Below the pieces are notes generated by a model. The model saw only the letters and a program-made list of their open reading frames with translations. It searched no databases and had not been told where the DNA came from. Position numbers and translations under genes: made by a program. Positions 22,121-34,325 of a stretch of DNA of 64,000 nucleotides are shown one piece after another. Origin of the DNA: Steinernema hermaphroditum (Eukaryota > Nematoda > Chromadorea > Rhabditida > Steinernematidae); NCBI GenBank assembly GCA_030435675.1, contig CM059621.1, forward strand, positions 7,874,001 to 7,938,000, given 5' to 3'. The first letter of the stretch is position 1; each line of letters starts with the position of its first letter.

Positions 22121-23907
22121 GCTGGCAAGACAAACGAAGAGAGCTCGAGGAAGAAGGGCCGATCGACGATATGGAACGGTGCGCTGCTTTCCGCATCTTC
22201 GATAGCATTGCTATAGAGGGAAATGTTCCTATAGATGCATCGGTAATAAAGAGAGGGCTCATGAAATAAGTACGCACTTCTGATTTAGAGAGCTTTCAAG
22301 GAGAGTAGACAGGTCGAAACCATCCACGGAAGATAAGTAGTCAATTATTATGTGCAGAATTCATTAACCTTTGCAGTGATCACATGCGATTATTCTCAAA
22401 TTTAACTCCGCAAACTGTGAAATGTTCACGTAAAGTTACACTCAAAGATATTTTCCACTCTATGAAGAATTTTTGAAGAAGTCAAAAAAACATTTTGGAA
22501 TTTTTTATAAATTAAAATTTGGAGTTTATAAATCAAATCCAGATGCAAAAATATCAAAAAACAAAATCTGTTTTGAGTAATGCCAAGAAACACAAACAGG
22601 TTTTTCGCTTTTTTTTTCGAGCTCGACGATTTTTCATAAATTACGCTGTTTGGAAGAGGAGTCCATTTCAGTCAGTCCATTTTTAAATCTGCATCGAAGT
22701 TCAAAAATGAAGGTAAAGAGTCCAATTCCACCAGCGTCCAGATACATTCCCAATCAGAACACAATCTGTTTTGAGTAGTGCCAAGAAACACGGGACGTTT
22801 CCAGTGAAACAATGCGGACTTCAATCAGCCGAAACAGAATCATAGGCACTATTCCAGTTGGTTTTGTGTTTTAGTCTTTTCTTCCAGGATGACGTGAGGT
22901 TCCGAAACCGGCCAAAGCGCCACAAAGACGTCTTTTTTGGTTTTTGCAAAAACTCGATTGTTGGAAGCAATTAGGGAACTACCGTACCTTTGAGGATCTT
23001 TATGGTCACTGTTTTCATCTCCTACACCGCTACACAAGTTCTTCCGATCGTAGTTGAGGTCCACGTTATGTACGAGCACTTGAGGTCACACGACTCCTAC
23101 ATGTATCCTCGAGTGTATGACCTAAAAGAAGCCCGTAGGCTTGTATTTAAGTCCGTGAGAACTTAGAGCTTTTCCGTCGCCGTCGACATCACTATTTCCT
23201 CGACCTTGAGACGAAGAAACTGAGTTGGCGGTTTTTATTCGGGTGCTTTTCCATCACCTTCGGTTCGTTTCTTAGATCATTTTGGATATCTCCGATCTCG
23301 CGTTCCCGATTTTATGCATGAACTAGCAGTGTCACTTGTGGGCAAAACCATTGGAGTGTCCTTCCAATAGCGATCAACGATTCCTCATGACTAAGAATAA
23401 TTGGCTTCCCACGAGAATTCTGCATAACACTTTCGTTCCGCTTGGGGCGTTGGTACAAATGACACCGCTTCGTAATTAGGTCCTTTGTTTCCAGCTTTAT
23501 TTTTATTTGTATTTTTAAAATGGATCGTTCATCAACCCACCCACAGGCGTGGAGTGTTTTCACTTCTAAGTGCTTTGTGACTTAGATAAAACGGTGAAAG
23601 GCGCCATCTCTAACAATGTGCGGATAAGTGCGGAGCACCTGACAGGACAACACAATTTCGAAGTCTTTGTCAAGAACTTTGTTTAGAAGTTATTTCGGAA
23701 CAAGAGTCGTTGTGCACTTGGAAAAGGACGCAGCACTCAATTTCTGGGCGTACGGTAGTTTCCATGGCCAGATACTCAGATGATTCTAGCAATGTGGTAA
23801 AACCAACGTTTGATGTTTTGACTCTGTTTTTGTTATGATCGAGAAACGTGCTTTGTACTATTTCCAACTAGCAGATCAACTTCACCATTCAGATCTTCCT
23901 TCCAGAT
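22121..23907. other. AT-rich intergenic region with a short direct repeat
   Basis: About 1.8 kb without a recognisable gene. From 22,430 to 22,640 it is strongly AT-rich. Two near-identical 29-nt copies beginning AATCTGTTTTGAGTA occur at 22,565-22,593 and 22,763-22,791, differing at one position. Confidence 0.5.
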
Positions 23908-24974
23908 ATGGTTCCATTCACGATAGAGGACTACTTCCTGGCCAACAAGTTCGTTTCTGTCCTCATTTTCCTCGGTGGAGCTGTCGGGGTCGTCGGGAAC
24001 CTCATCCTATTCATCTCCATCGTTCGGTTGGCTACAAATCCTTTCCACTTCAACCCGATATGTCTAGGTCCCAGCAACTTAGATCAATCTGCGCCATCCT
24101 GGTCGCCATCCAAGCCCTCGCAGAAGTCGTCTATCCGGCGTCCCTCTTCCTGTTCGTCTACGTCGCCTACACCGAGGCGCTGTGGACTCGCAGGATGTGT
24201 CTCTGGGTCCAGTTCGTGCCCCTGACCGCCGCCAACATCTCCATCATGATGATGCCCGTGGTGGCACTGGATCGCTTCATTTCTCTCAAAGCGCCTATCT
24301 GGTATGCTTGCTCACTTGGACCCTTTGTTACCACACACTCTAGGTACAAGCGCGTGAACAAGAGGCTCTTCATCCTGTGCTCGCTGTCCGTTCCCGTCGG
24401 CTACCACATCCTCTGCACCTATCTCGGCTTGCTCTACACCACAGAGGACCTGGTGGTGTGCAGGCTACCCGACGGCTACACTCAAATGGCCGTTTTCTTC
24501 TGGGTCGGCTCGCAGGTCTGCATCTCTCTGGTCGTTCTGGTCCTCTACTTCTTCGTACGACACGAACTGAAAAAGCTTAAAAGTGAGTCCTACAGTACCC
24601 CACAGCCACCCTACTCCTTACAGTCCAATCGAAAGACGTATCGACGGCCACGAACAAGTCCCTTCAGGTTATCTTCATCGTCTATGTGTGTGGATACGCG
24701 CTTTTCGGCTTTATCAATGGTGCGTCCATGTTCATCCAAGAGTGAGTGGTGCCGGCTTAGAGACAATGTAGACATCTCCATTAGCTTCTATCTCTTCGCC
24801 ATCCTCGGCTCCATATCGGGAGCGTCGGCTCTCCTCAACATCATGAGTCCCGTCTTCGTGTTCTACAGGAACAGCAAGCTTTACAGAAGGGAGATAAAGT
24901 CGACTTTGCGGTTTCTGCTGGGAAGAAACGAAGTGAAAACCATTACAGTGCGCACAACTTCTAGTATTTATTGA
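23908..24974 (+). CDS. Srsx-family chemoreceptor 1 (7TM GPCR)
   Basis: Five exons: 23908-24026, 24068-24301, 24344-24582, 24624-24741 and 24785-24974, giving 299 residues. TM1 carries GNLILFISIVR. TM2 begins RSICAILVAIQALAEVVYP. The Cys before TM3 lies in RRMCLWVQF, and VVALDRFISLKAPIW is the TM3 end in place of DRY. TM7 ends MSPVFVFYRNSKLYRREIK, an NPxxY-like position followed by a basic helix. These are features of the nematode Srsx receptors, rhodopsin-like chemosensory or peptide-like GPCRs. The start is preceded by CTTCCTTCCAG, likely a trans-splice acceptor 2 nt upstream. It is first of three tandem paralogs with matching exon sizes. Confidence 0.88.
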
Positions 24975-25264
24975 AATAAATTATTATTTATGTGAGTAAG
25001 CGGCGTTGGAGTTGCTCACTTGCCTCTGAAAGGACATACTCTCAGTTCGCACAAAGGAATAGCATCCGTTTTTTAATTGAAATTTCAAAAAAATATTTAT
25101 CTGGTCATCAGAGTCGCTCACCTTGGAAACGGTATAGGTGACTTATCTATTTCAGTGTGCCGACTACCGAAATAAAATGAGTAAACCACACTTTCCTTCG
25201 GGACCTGTCATAAACGAAAGCTTTCGCATTTCACATCTCGTTCATCCTCCTCTCAACACCTTAA
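24975..25264. other. Short intergenic region after Srsx 1
   Basis: Includes an AATAAA directly after the stop codon of the receptor. It runs up to the TTAA target site of the adjacent foldback element. No gene was seen. Confidence 0.5.
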
Positions 25265-25889
25265 AGGGACCCGGTCATGGATAAAAAAAGTTTTATAAAT
25301 CGTCTGAAAATTTTTGTCCCCTTGTTTTCGGGGTCGCTGAGCACGGTGGTGAAGTCAAAAAACCCAGTACTTTTCAAGAAACGGACCTTAGGATTCAGCA
25401 TGTGTTTTAACGTTGGTCCCGACACGATCTATCCGGCGCGGCACGAGTTGCGCAATATTTTCATTCTTTTTGGCCGAAATAGGTGACGACCAGGTCCGCA
25501 CTTGGGAACATTTTTGCTCAGGAGCTTCTGGCGAGTCGAATGAGCCCAGGCGCGCCTAGATTGGATAAGTGCGTAGAAAACGCGGGAACTACGGTCGTGT
25601 CCGTCATGCAAGTCGTTTCGGGACCGACAGACCGAGAATTGGACAACAAAACTGTGTGGATCCTAAGGTCCGTTTCTTGAAAACTACTGGGAATTTTGAG
25701 AAACGCATGATGTTGGGCAGCCTCTAAAACAAGGGGCTGAAACGTTTTCGGAACGAACCGCGAACTTCTCGGAAACTATCATGTTTTCCGAGAAACCGAC
25801 TTCACCATCGTGTTCAGCTACCCCGAAAACAGGGTTGTACAAATTTTCAGAAGATTTGAAGAACTTTTTTTATGCATGACCGGGTCCCT
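25265..25889. mobile_element. 625-bp foldback element flanked by TTAA (piggyBac-like target site)
   Basis: The ends are inverted: AGGGACCCGGTCATGGATAA on the left is matched by the reverse complement of the right end, starting AGGGACCCGGTCATGCATAA. Similarity continues imperfectly for well over 100 bp on each side, including GTTTTCGGGG and AAGAAACGGACCTTAGGAT. TTAA occurs directly on both sides (25,261-25,264 and 25,890-25,893). No transposase frame is evident, so this is a non-autonomous element. The piggyBac link rests only on the TTAA target site. Confidence 0.75.
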
Positions 25890-25893
25890 TTAA

Positions 25894-27412
25894 TTAGTCA
25901 ATTTTTCTATTCTAATCATTTTGTGGCGACTTGACCTTCGGTTTCTTTTGGCTTTAATCAGTGATACGCAAATCGCTTTGAGATATTAGGACCGAAGTGA
26001 AGAATAAGGCTCAGCCGTTGCCCATCGCTGGACCTACAAAAAAAAGAATAAGATGCGAAAATCATCTAGCAAACTACTCAGGTTACAGTTCCAGCATCAC
26101 TCACTCGTTCATCTGATTTATACGATTTCGACGACTGTCCTGTGGCCTTGAAAGTAATGCGCAAGGTGATTTGTTCAGGCTACGCTTATGACTCCCAGCC
26201 TCTCCATGCACATGCTTACAGCAAGAACATAAACACCTTTTGAGTCGATTTGGACCAATGCACTTCTGAATGTGAAGATGTGAGTCAGTCATCACCTGTC
26301 AGTCACATCTAGCTAATTTGATTGAGCAATACTCGTCTAGTCAACACGCTGTTTTTTACCTTTAATATTTTCTTCTGTATTTTTTCTTTCTTCCGTCCTT
26401 AATCTTAAGTCCGCTGAAATTATTCTGCAGTCACTTCTACAAAATATAAAATTTCTTTGGGAGGTGCAAAGCAATCACTGGCAAATTAAGATCTGCGGGG
26501 CACGTGTTCTCTTGGACTGCTAAGGCGGTTTTCTTGCGCACAGCTATCTAAGTTCTCGGACTGTCTTCTTCAGCTGTACCTCGAAATTGTACTTTTCTGG
26601 TCACATCATAATTATAGGAATAACTGCTTATGAAAGAATTATTGGTTTTGACGGTGCTATCTAGACAGTAGTTATGCACTTAACACAAGAATATTTTAGA
26701 AATATATCCAGAAAAAAAAACAAAAAATATATAATTGGGTGGGGTCAGCCTTGGTTGGTCGTTTCTAAATCGCAAAACATAGCAATGGCTTCTAGATATG
26801 ATACTTATTTGTTCTGCTGCCAAGCTCAAGCGTGCAACGGCCCAGCCGAAAAGTCCGTCCTATTAGACGTCCTCGTGAAATAACGTCAGATTTCGCAACT
26901 AAATTATAAAGTACCACACTTACCCTTTCGAGATAATTAGAAGCATGAGATCTGTGCTTTGTTCATGCGCTTCATTTCTCGATCTCTTTTGAACGTGGTT
27001 CAAAAGGTTTGGCCACGTGTTGACCGCAATATTACTCAGATTGTTTGTTCCTCGATTGTTAAGCAGCTTTAGGCGTTTTTCGTCTTAGAATAAAACCGAT
27101 TCGTGTCAACCTTTTATTAGAATGGTTCATAGGGTTCGTTCTTTTGTTTATCTGTTGCCTACTGTAACCCATTATTCGGCGCCAAAGCACAATCTTTTCT
27201 TTTTCTACAATCTCCAACGCATTTTTTGAATTTCTACGAATTTTTTCAAACTATGTGGTTTGCACGTGGGAGGACCCGAAAAGCACCTTTGGCGTTTGGT
27301 TCGGGAGTTCTCTCCTCCAAATGCACCTGGACCGTTTTTTGGCGAACAGCTGACTCTGACGTCCGCAAACCGCTCTCTGTGGTCTTCCATTTGGCACCAC
27401 GTTCCTTCAGCT
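25894..27412. other. Intergenic between the foldback element and Srsx 2
   Basis: About 1.5 kb of AT-rich sequence. No exon, RNA gene or mobile element was recognised. It should contain the promoter of Srsx 2 near its right end. Confidence 0.5.
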
Positions 27413-28577
27413 ATGACCGAGTTCACCCTCGAAGACTACCTCCTAGCCAACAAGATCGTCTCCTCCTGCACCGCTGTCCTCGCACTCATGGCCGCCACCG
27501 GGAACTTCGTCTTGTTTCTAACGATCTTACGGTAATTGCTCTTCTGAGTGTAAAGTGAAATCCGACGGCAGATTCAGATCTAAGAACATCCAGTCGATTT
27601 GCTCGGTGCTCATCGCCATCCAGGCGTTGGTGGAGGTTGTCTATCCCCTTTCCGTGCTCTCCTTCACCTACGTTTCGTTCGCCGAGGTGCAGATTACGAG
27701 AAGGAGCTGCCTCTTCTGGCAGTCCATCCCTCTCGCGGCCGCCAACGCCTCCATCGTCATGATGCCTGTGGTGGCGGTGGATCGCTTTGTTTCTCTCAAG
27801 TTTGCCCTCTGGTGAGTTCCTTTGGATGACTAAAAATCGTCAACCGGGAGAAAACAATTGATTGTTGAAACTTTTTTTGCGAAATTCAATCTGAAAATTG
27901 CATGAATCCCCGATAGAGATGGGCAATCGTTGTAGGTACAATAGACTGAACCGAACGCTCTACATTTCCGTTCTGATGATGTTTCCCGTCGCCTATCACG
28001 CCATCTGCACCTATCTTGGAATACTCTCTGTCGACGAGAAGCTCCTCATCTGCCGTCTCCCGGACGGGTACACGCAAACGGCGATCATGTTCTGGGTGGG
28101 GTCCCAAGTGGTCATCGCCCTTTTCGTTCTCTTCCTCTACTTCCTTGTTCGATTCGAACTCAAAAGCAAAAAAGGTACGGTACTGATGGATGACAAAGCT
28201 CTAGGGTGGCCCCTTATAGGAGGTGGGAAGGACGTTTCTGCAGCCATCAGCAAATCTCTTCAGATAATTTTCATTCTGTACGTCTTTGGATACACTCTCT
28301 TTGCTCTCATAAACATCGGATCCATGCTGATCCACGAGTAAGTTCGAAGTGCATTTCGCGACCTAAGAGGAGCCTCTGCAGCTACTACTTGTTCCTGACA
28401 GTCGGCTCCTTGTCGTCTTCTCTGGCGCTCGTCAACATCGCAGCGCCAGTGTTTGTCTTCTACAAAAACAGCCGACTCTACCGAAAAGAGATCAAGGCCA
28501 CGCTGAGGTTTCTCTTGCGGATAAGGACGACGACCAACGTCCAAGTGGTGAGGAAGCTAACCACGACCTTGCCCTGA
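27413..28577 (+). CDS. Srsx-family chemoreceptor 2 (7TM GPCR)
   Basis: Five exons: 27413-27531, 27578-27811, 27936-28174, 28220-28337 and 28382-28577, giving 301 residues. Exon lengths 119, 234, 239 and 118 are identical to those of Srsx 1 and Srsx 3. Motifs: TGNFVLFLTILR, CSVLIAIQALVEVVYP, VVAVDRFVSLKFALW, CRLPDGYTQTA in the second extracellular loop and APVFVFYKNSRLYRKEIKA. CGTTCCTTCAG lies 2 nt before the start codon, likely a trans-splice site. Intron 2 is 124 nt, longer than its neighbours. No disabling change was found. Confidence 0.88.
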
Positions 28578-29547
28578 ATTGGAACCATGTTGGGAAGCCG
28601 TATTTGCAAGTGATGAACTGTATGATATAATAAAAAAGTCAAAGTTTCAAGTGAAACGACGTGAAGTTCAATGGTGGAGGTGTCGTATGTTGAGTTTATG
28701 TGTCCCCACAGTGATCATAACTCCCTCGGGGAGATGGTCCCCAGGTGTCAGGGATATTCTGCCCATGCACGCCAGGTTATCGCCCCTCATTTTAAATTCG
28801 TCATTTATAAGTTACGATCACAAATTTCGTGTTCAGCAAATAAAAAGTACTTTATGTTCGAAGATTGAAAATTGATGAGCATCAAAGCCACCTTAATGAG
28901 ATTAGGCGAGTAACAGGGTCATAGGCCTACAAGTTTATCGTATAAACTCTTCCTGGGGCCATTACTCGCTTAGCGATTTCTGAGATTATGAAATTTTGTG
29001 AACTTCTGTTCATGGCCAATTATGAGTGCATCTCCTCAAAGCCTGAATCATTTACCCTTCACAAACCACAAACCACGAATCACAAAATGATTTTTAAGGC
29101 CTCGGGAGAAATGTTTCTAAAAGTTCGGTTTCAGACGATTTCATTTTGCATAGTTAAAGACCCCTTCACATTGAGCTCTTTTGATTAGGTTAGCCGAGAA
29201 ATAGAGATGCGTCGAATCAGAATCGCCAAGAACACAAGAACCGAACTTCTTCGAAACTACCGAACATGTTCCTCAGTTGTGTCCACTTTCCTATGTGGCC
29301 GTTGCGGAAAGCGGTAAGAAAATCACACAGGAATGAATGTGAATTATTTTTAGCATAGTGTGCTTTAGCCTTCTCCCGAGGGACCCATGAGTCACTTACG
29401 AAGAAGCCTGTGGTTTGGTGACGCCTTCGTAAAAGTGTCACGTGACCTAACTTGTCATTAGGGAGCGCGCATCAGAGGCAGAGTATAAATTATGAAAATC
29501 CGATGGCTCGCAGGCAACGTTTCCCCTTTGCTCCTTTCCATCTTCCA
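28578..29547. other. Intergenic between Srsx 2 and Srsx 3
   Basis: About 1 kb with no supported gene or repeat. Confidence 0.5.
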
Positions 29548-30616
29548 ATGTCGGAACTCACCCTTCAGGACTATTTCCTCGTCAACAAGGTGTTTTCTGT
29601 AGTCAACGCTGTGGCTGGAATAGCCGCGGCCTTCGGGAATTTCGTCCTTGCGTTCAGTATTATCCGGTGAGGCAGCGTTTGGCGACGCTAACAACCGTCG
29701 TGTGAATCCAGGTCCACACAGCTTCGGTCAAAGTGCTCGGCGCTGATCGCTATCCAGGCGATCTCCGAGATCGTCTACCCCATGTCCTTCGTGTCGCTCG
29801 TCTATTTCTCCTTCGCCGAAGTCAGGATCCCGAGGTCTTCCTGCCTCTGGTGGGAAGCGCTGCCGCTGGTGGCCGCCAACGTTTCCGTCATGATGATGTC
29901 CCTCGTCGCCCTCGATAGATTCCTCTCATTCAAGGCCCCCGTCTGGTCAGTCCCACCACTTTGGAGATGATGTCCCCTGTGCAGGTATAAGACGGTGGAC
30001 AAACGCCGCTACCTGCTCTCTCTTCTTTGTCTACCCGGCTTGCACAACGTCTTAATCTTTTCGCTCGGATACTTCTACTTGGACGACGAAGACGTCTTCT
30101 GCAGGATCCCGGACGGCTTGAGTGACATTCCTCTACTCGTCTGGGTCATCGGCCAAGTGGTGATCGCCGCCGTCGTCCTTTTTCTGTACCTGCTGATGCG
30201 GTGGCAGCTCAAAAACACGCCGCGTAGGTAGCCCTTTAAAATCACTCAAAAGTTCCATTTAGCTCAGCGGAAGGACCTTTGCGCAAGCATCAACAAGTCC
30301 CTCCGTGTCATCTTCGTGCTCTACTTATGTGGATACACTCTTTTCGCAGTAGTGAATTTAGGAGCGGCCTTTCTCGAAAAGTACCGTTTTTCCGGTTGCT
30401 CACCTAAGACACTTTTGCAGCAATAACCTGGACCACATCATCGGCACTGTCACTTCCACGAACACCTTCGTCAACACGATCGCGCCTGTCTTTGTTTTCT
30501 ACCATAATAGCAGTCTCTACAGACGCGAAATCAGAAAGACGCTCACCCTTCTGCTAAGGAGACCTACTATGTGCCAAAACACGGTAGTACACGTGACCAG
30601 CATGACCTTGCAATGA
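29548..30616 (+). CDS. Srsx-family chemoreceptor 3 (7TM GPCR)
   Basis: Five exons: 29548-29666, 29712-29945, 29985-30223, 30263-30380 and 30421-30616, giving 301 residues. Motifs: FGNFVLAFSIIR, CSALIAIQAISEIVYP, VALDRFLSFKAPVW, CRIPDG and APVFVFYHNSSLYRREIRK. It is the most diverged of the three paralogs, but the frame and splice sites are intact and the exon lengths match. It is the last member of the tandem Srsx cluster. Confidence 0.87.
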
Positions 30617-30912
30617 GTTACAATGGTTATCGCGAAAGGATTGTGATTACTTTATAAAATCAGATTCGGTGTTAAGGTGTTACGTGTCATCGCATCTTTC
30701 GTTGTGGAACACGAAATGGGCACCGTGAACACCAGTAAAGAACTCAACCGATCGATCGAGATGGCGCAAAGTTTCGAAGCCACCTGTATACAGTGTTCTG
30801 TGAAAGGGACGCAATTGTTCTTAGCCTTTCACGTTTCTGGAGGAAGAAAGAAATTACGAAGAGAGTTCCATCTTCTTTACCACGATGCACCCCGATGACA
30901 GCACAAATACGC
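30617..30912. other. Convergent intergenic region, 296 bp
   Basis: Lies between the 3' ends of Srsx 3 and the minus-strand four-helix membrane protein. No gene was seen. Confidence 0.5.
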
Positions 30913-31512
30913 TCACATGCCCTGAACCCGCACCAGCACCAATCCTCTATGAGTAAAGTAGGTCATGATGGCGGCGAAGACGAGAAACGCGATAGTGGTG
31001 ACATGCATCATAAGGCCACGCCAAAACATCCAGTGGCCGGCATCTGAAGTGTAGCATGTATGGCGAAATACGTTGCGCGACTTACTGCCATTAGTTTTCA
31101 CGATGAACATGACGAGGCCAATGGCTAGAAACAGGACAGCAGCTAGCTGAAGAGAGATAGAAGCAAGGTTAAAATAGGAGACACTTACACATATGCCGGC
31201 GAAGATGAGGAAAAAGATGTTCTTTCCAAAATGCAACCCGATGATAGTGGCTGCAACGCCAGCGAGCATGAGAATGAAGAAGACGGTGAAGATGACCTTG
31301 TCCGTGCCGCATGAGTTGTCGCTGAATACGAATAGGCTACTGCAGTGAGGTTTCGACGCGGAGCAAGAGAGAGCGCACTGGAGTCCGAGCATCAGTGTTA
31401 AACAGAACATGGAGCCGAAGACGGTGCCGACGGTGACCAACTGAACAAGGAACATATTAAGGATCTTGTCAAGAGCAGAACTTACCCTTGCAGTGGCTGC
31501 GTCCATGCCCAT
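30913..31512 (-). CDS. Small four-helix membrane protein, unknown function
   Basis: Exons 31512-31486, 31440-31189, 31146-31086 and 31043-30913, giving 156 residues. The introns are 39-45 nt with consensus ends, and several are multiples of three, so an unspliced frame is also open. Four hydrophobic segments are visible: TVFGSMFCLTLMLGLQCALS, FTVFFILMLAGVAATIIGL plus an adjacent FFLIFAGIC stretch, AAVLFLAIGLVMFIV and TTIAFLVFAAIMTYF. A cysteine-containing extracellular loop (CSSLFVFSDNSCG) lies between TM1 and TM2. No family was recognised. Its start lies only 127 bp from that of the divergent plus-strand gene, which also encodes a small multi-helix membrane protein. Confidence 0.72.
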   Translation of the reverse strand: MGMDAATARVSSALDKILNMFLVQLVTVGTVFGSMFCLTLMLGLQCALSCSASKPHCSSLFVFSDNSCGTDKVIFTVFFILMLAGVAATIIGLHFGKNIFFLIFAGICVSVSYFNLASISLQLAAVLFLAIGLVMFIVKTNGSKSRNVFRHTCYTSDAGHWMFWRGLMMHVTTIAFLVFAAIMTYFTHRGLVLVRVQGM

Positions 31513-31638
31513 CGTGGTGGATCCAACCGAAGTTCGCGAGAGAACGACGCCGAATGGCGCTGGAATCGACTTCGGCGCTTAGTTGGTCAGTCTCTAGACT
31601 GTGTCTTGCAGAAGGCTTATCCTATTCATTTGCAGTGA
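31513..31638. promoter_or_regulatory. Shared divergent promoter region
   Basis: Only 126 bp separate the start codons of two divergently transcribed small membrane-protein genes, so both promoters must lie within or overlap this segment (or inside the neighbouring gene). On the plus strand a TTTGCAG acceptor lies 2 nt before the ATG at 31,639. No specific binding site was identified. Confidence 0.5.
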
Positions 31639-32110
31639 TGAAGAACCTCAATGTAGGTTGTATTTCTCTGCGCACGGCTAATCTCTCTTTTCAGACATGT
31701 GCCTTTATATTCATATCGTTCATCGGAGTCCTTAGCATCTTCGCATTCGTGTACCTTCCCGAAGAAGGATATCTTTTCCGCAGTCCAGCCATCAGCAACA
31801 CGTTCACCTCCATCGTGCTCGTTTCGGCCTTCATCGCCTTCATAGGCGTGTATCTCCAGAATCGCCTTCTCATGATTCCCCTGTCCGTAGTTCTGGTATG
31901 TCCTCGCCTTCATCAGCTAATGATAATGACCAAACAGGCGTATTTCAGACGACGTGGGCGCTCGCCATCACCTTCTCGCTCTTTCTCTACATCTCTACCG
32001 AGGAGGACAAGAGTTCTGATGCGAGCGTTGCCTTTATGCTTGTTCTTGTGCTGTGTTCTGTGATTACTAACGTCTTAATTTTCTCCATTTACCCAAAAAT
32101 GCGTGAATAA
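31639..32110 (+). CDS. Small four-helix membrane protein, unknown function
   Basis: Three exons: 31639-31653, 31695-31895 and 31949-32110, giving 125 residues. Exon 1 encodes only MKNLN. Hydrophobic segments are CAFIFISFIGVLSIFAFVYL, TSIVLVSAFIAFIGVYL, LSVVLTTWALAITFSLFLYI and MLVLVLCSVITNVLIFSIY. The loop EEDKSSD is acidic and the C-terminus is YPKMRE. No family was recognised. It pairs divergently with another small membrane protein and converges with ccdc-22. Confidence 0.72.
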
Positions 32111-32205
32111 ATAAAATAATTCATGGCGTAGGATTTGAATCTCATCACAGTTCCCTTTTACCCGGAATTTCAGTTTATGTGCTCTATAGGGATCCAATGA
32201 GGATT

Positions 32206-34203
32206 TCACTCTTCATGCGGAGATCCCTTCATGCGAAGGTTTTCTGCGCGGATCTCCGCCAGATCGTTGATCACGTTCTCGAGCTGCTTGTCGATCATCT
32301 TTTGCGACTCGAGCTCGATCTGATCGTTCAGGTCGTCGATGTCTCTGTTCACCTTGCCCGTATCCTCCATCGTCTTCGCCACCAAGGCGCATTTCTCGTG
32401 GATCCTTACTAGCAGCTTGTAGGCCCTTTGCATTTGCTCATCGAAAGTCGCTTGCTGAAAGACATCTTCAGCTCTGTTCAATCTGTCACAACACCTACCT
32501 TGGAGAGGTGTTCGTCGACCACTGTGAAAGTTCTGTCCAGCGTCCCGGAGAGGAGTCCGATCTCCCTCTTCAGTTTGTTGTTCATCTGCATCGTCTTCAC
32601 GATCTCCTGTTGTTGTTTCTTCACGTTCTCCAGCATTTCCCCGATCCGTTTTGTGTACTTGCTTCTGCTCATGCCGGGATCCCCGATGTTCTCGATTTCT
32701 CGCAGCAATCTGTGCTTCAGTCTCTCCTTCCCTGTCATGTCGTCTTCCATCTCCACGATTTTCTCCTCGATGTCGTTGATTTCGTTCCTTATTTCCTCGA
32801 TGTCCGTCTGAAGCAGGACCATTTCCTATCATTTTTCGCTTTCTAACATACAGTAACGCCGCATCTTTCCTTCAAAGCCTGAATCTCCGCCGCCATGTCG
32901 GACCGCGCCACTTGATACTTCTCGTCGAATTCTGCACGTTTGTCCTCGCTCTGATCGATGAAGTGGCGCAGCTTCTGGAGGCTCTCGTGGGGGTCCGAGA
33001 GGAGTTGGACGAAGCGGTGATCCGCAGCCTCGAGGACATCTTTGTTGTGAGAGAGGTCGTCTTCGAGGCGCGCTTGGGCATAACGCATCTAAACGTTAAT
33101 GTATCCCATATAGCACAAAAATTTCGTTTGCAATATCCAGCTGCTACATCTGCTCATAACTTCGGAAACCTACCGTCAAAACCGCTTTCCTGTTTGCTGC
33201 CAGCTCGGCCTTTTTCTCGTCGATCTGTTTCTTAAGCTCCTCGACCTCCTGCTGGCGTACGTGTTCCTCCTCCTGTTCTTCAGAGGGCGAGGGCATCGAT
33301 GGAAACGCCGTATGGCTCTCCACCGTATCTGTTTTCGTCAACACTGTCGGCTTCGGTCTAAAGCGCATCGTTAATAACTGTTTAGTCACAAAGCAAACGT
33401 ACGCCAGCTTCGGCTTAGGCGGTAAAGACGGTTTCGCCTGCCTTCGCGCAACGCAGAGGCCGACAACCGTCGAGGAAACGCCTCCCATCGCCCCGAAGTT
33501 CCTTTCCAGCATGGAACAGATTCTTTGCCGCGTCGTCACACTGCCGACCTCGAAGTTCACGACTCTCTTCTCCCCCTAAATGCATTCATTTACCATGACA
33601 ATTGTTTTTTGAATACATACAGAGATTTTGGGATATTTTCTGTCGGCGAGGAGAGACCGTCTAGCGCCTAATAGAGCAGCTTCTCGTGGACCTGCAGTTT
33701 CTCAGTTTAGATACGCCTGATTTAGAACTGAACTTTTTGAAGAGACAGCCGGCACTGTAGCTCTTTCTCTCGAGTGAAGCAGTTCCAGAAGGTCGACGAA
33801 GAGGCCTCTGATTTCGTTGACATTTCCGTACAGAAGCATCTGATAGCCGATTGGACTCCGTTTTCTCAGCTCCTACAACAGATGAAGTGAAATGGAATTT
33901 AGATGGAAGCTAGCTGGCGTACGTTCACGACTTCCGAGATGTCGGAGGCGATTCTGAATCGCGCCGTCATGTTGTGAGGCAGCTTGCACACGGGCAGTCG
34001 ACTCCGATAATCCTCCCGAATGGCCCACAGGCATCTGACAACTCCTTCGATCACATCGCCGGAGCTGAGCTGACCGAGCGACTCGGGAAGCGATTCCTCG
34101 CAGAACGAACTGAAAAGAAGATCAGGGTTACGAATGGAGGACGAAATATAAACCATTCGAGGCCAGCTAGAGCCTTCAGGACGATTCCATCGACTTCATT
34201 CAT
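32206..34203 (-). CDS. ccdc-22: CCDC22 homolog (Commander/CCC complex)
   Basis: Nine exons: 34203-34154, 34109-33923, 33872-33734, 33691-33621, 33575-33403, 33357-33174, 33088-32852, 32825-32499 and 32454-32206, giving 538 residues (human about 627). The N-terminal NN-CH (calponin-homology-like) domain starts MNEVDGIVLKALAGLE and includes VIEGVVRCLWAI, MTARFRIASDISEVVNELRK and IGYQMLLYGNVNEIRGLF. The C-terminal half is coiled coil, with KLKREIGLLSGTLDRTFTVV and RAYKLLVRIHEKCALVAKTM followed by EDTG, both diagnostic of CCDC22. In other animals CCDC22 pairs with CCDC93 and COMMD proteins and acts with Retriever in endosome-to-surface recycling. The central linker is shorter than in vertebrates. 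The start was chosen because it gives the family N-terminus and correct phase. Confidence 0.92.
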
Positions 34204-34325
34204 TGTCCAGCGTGAAGCAATCTCCAATTATCGAGCGGAAGAAGTGATCTTCCTGGACGAGACCGAACATATGGGTTATATTGCCTGAGCGACGCTAGAC
34301 AGACGTTAGGTGAAACGCTGCACGA

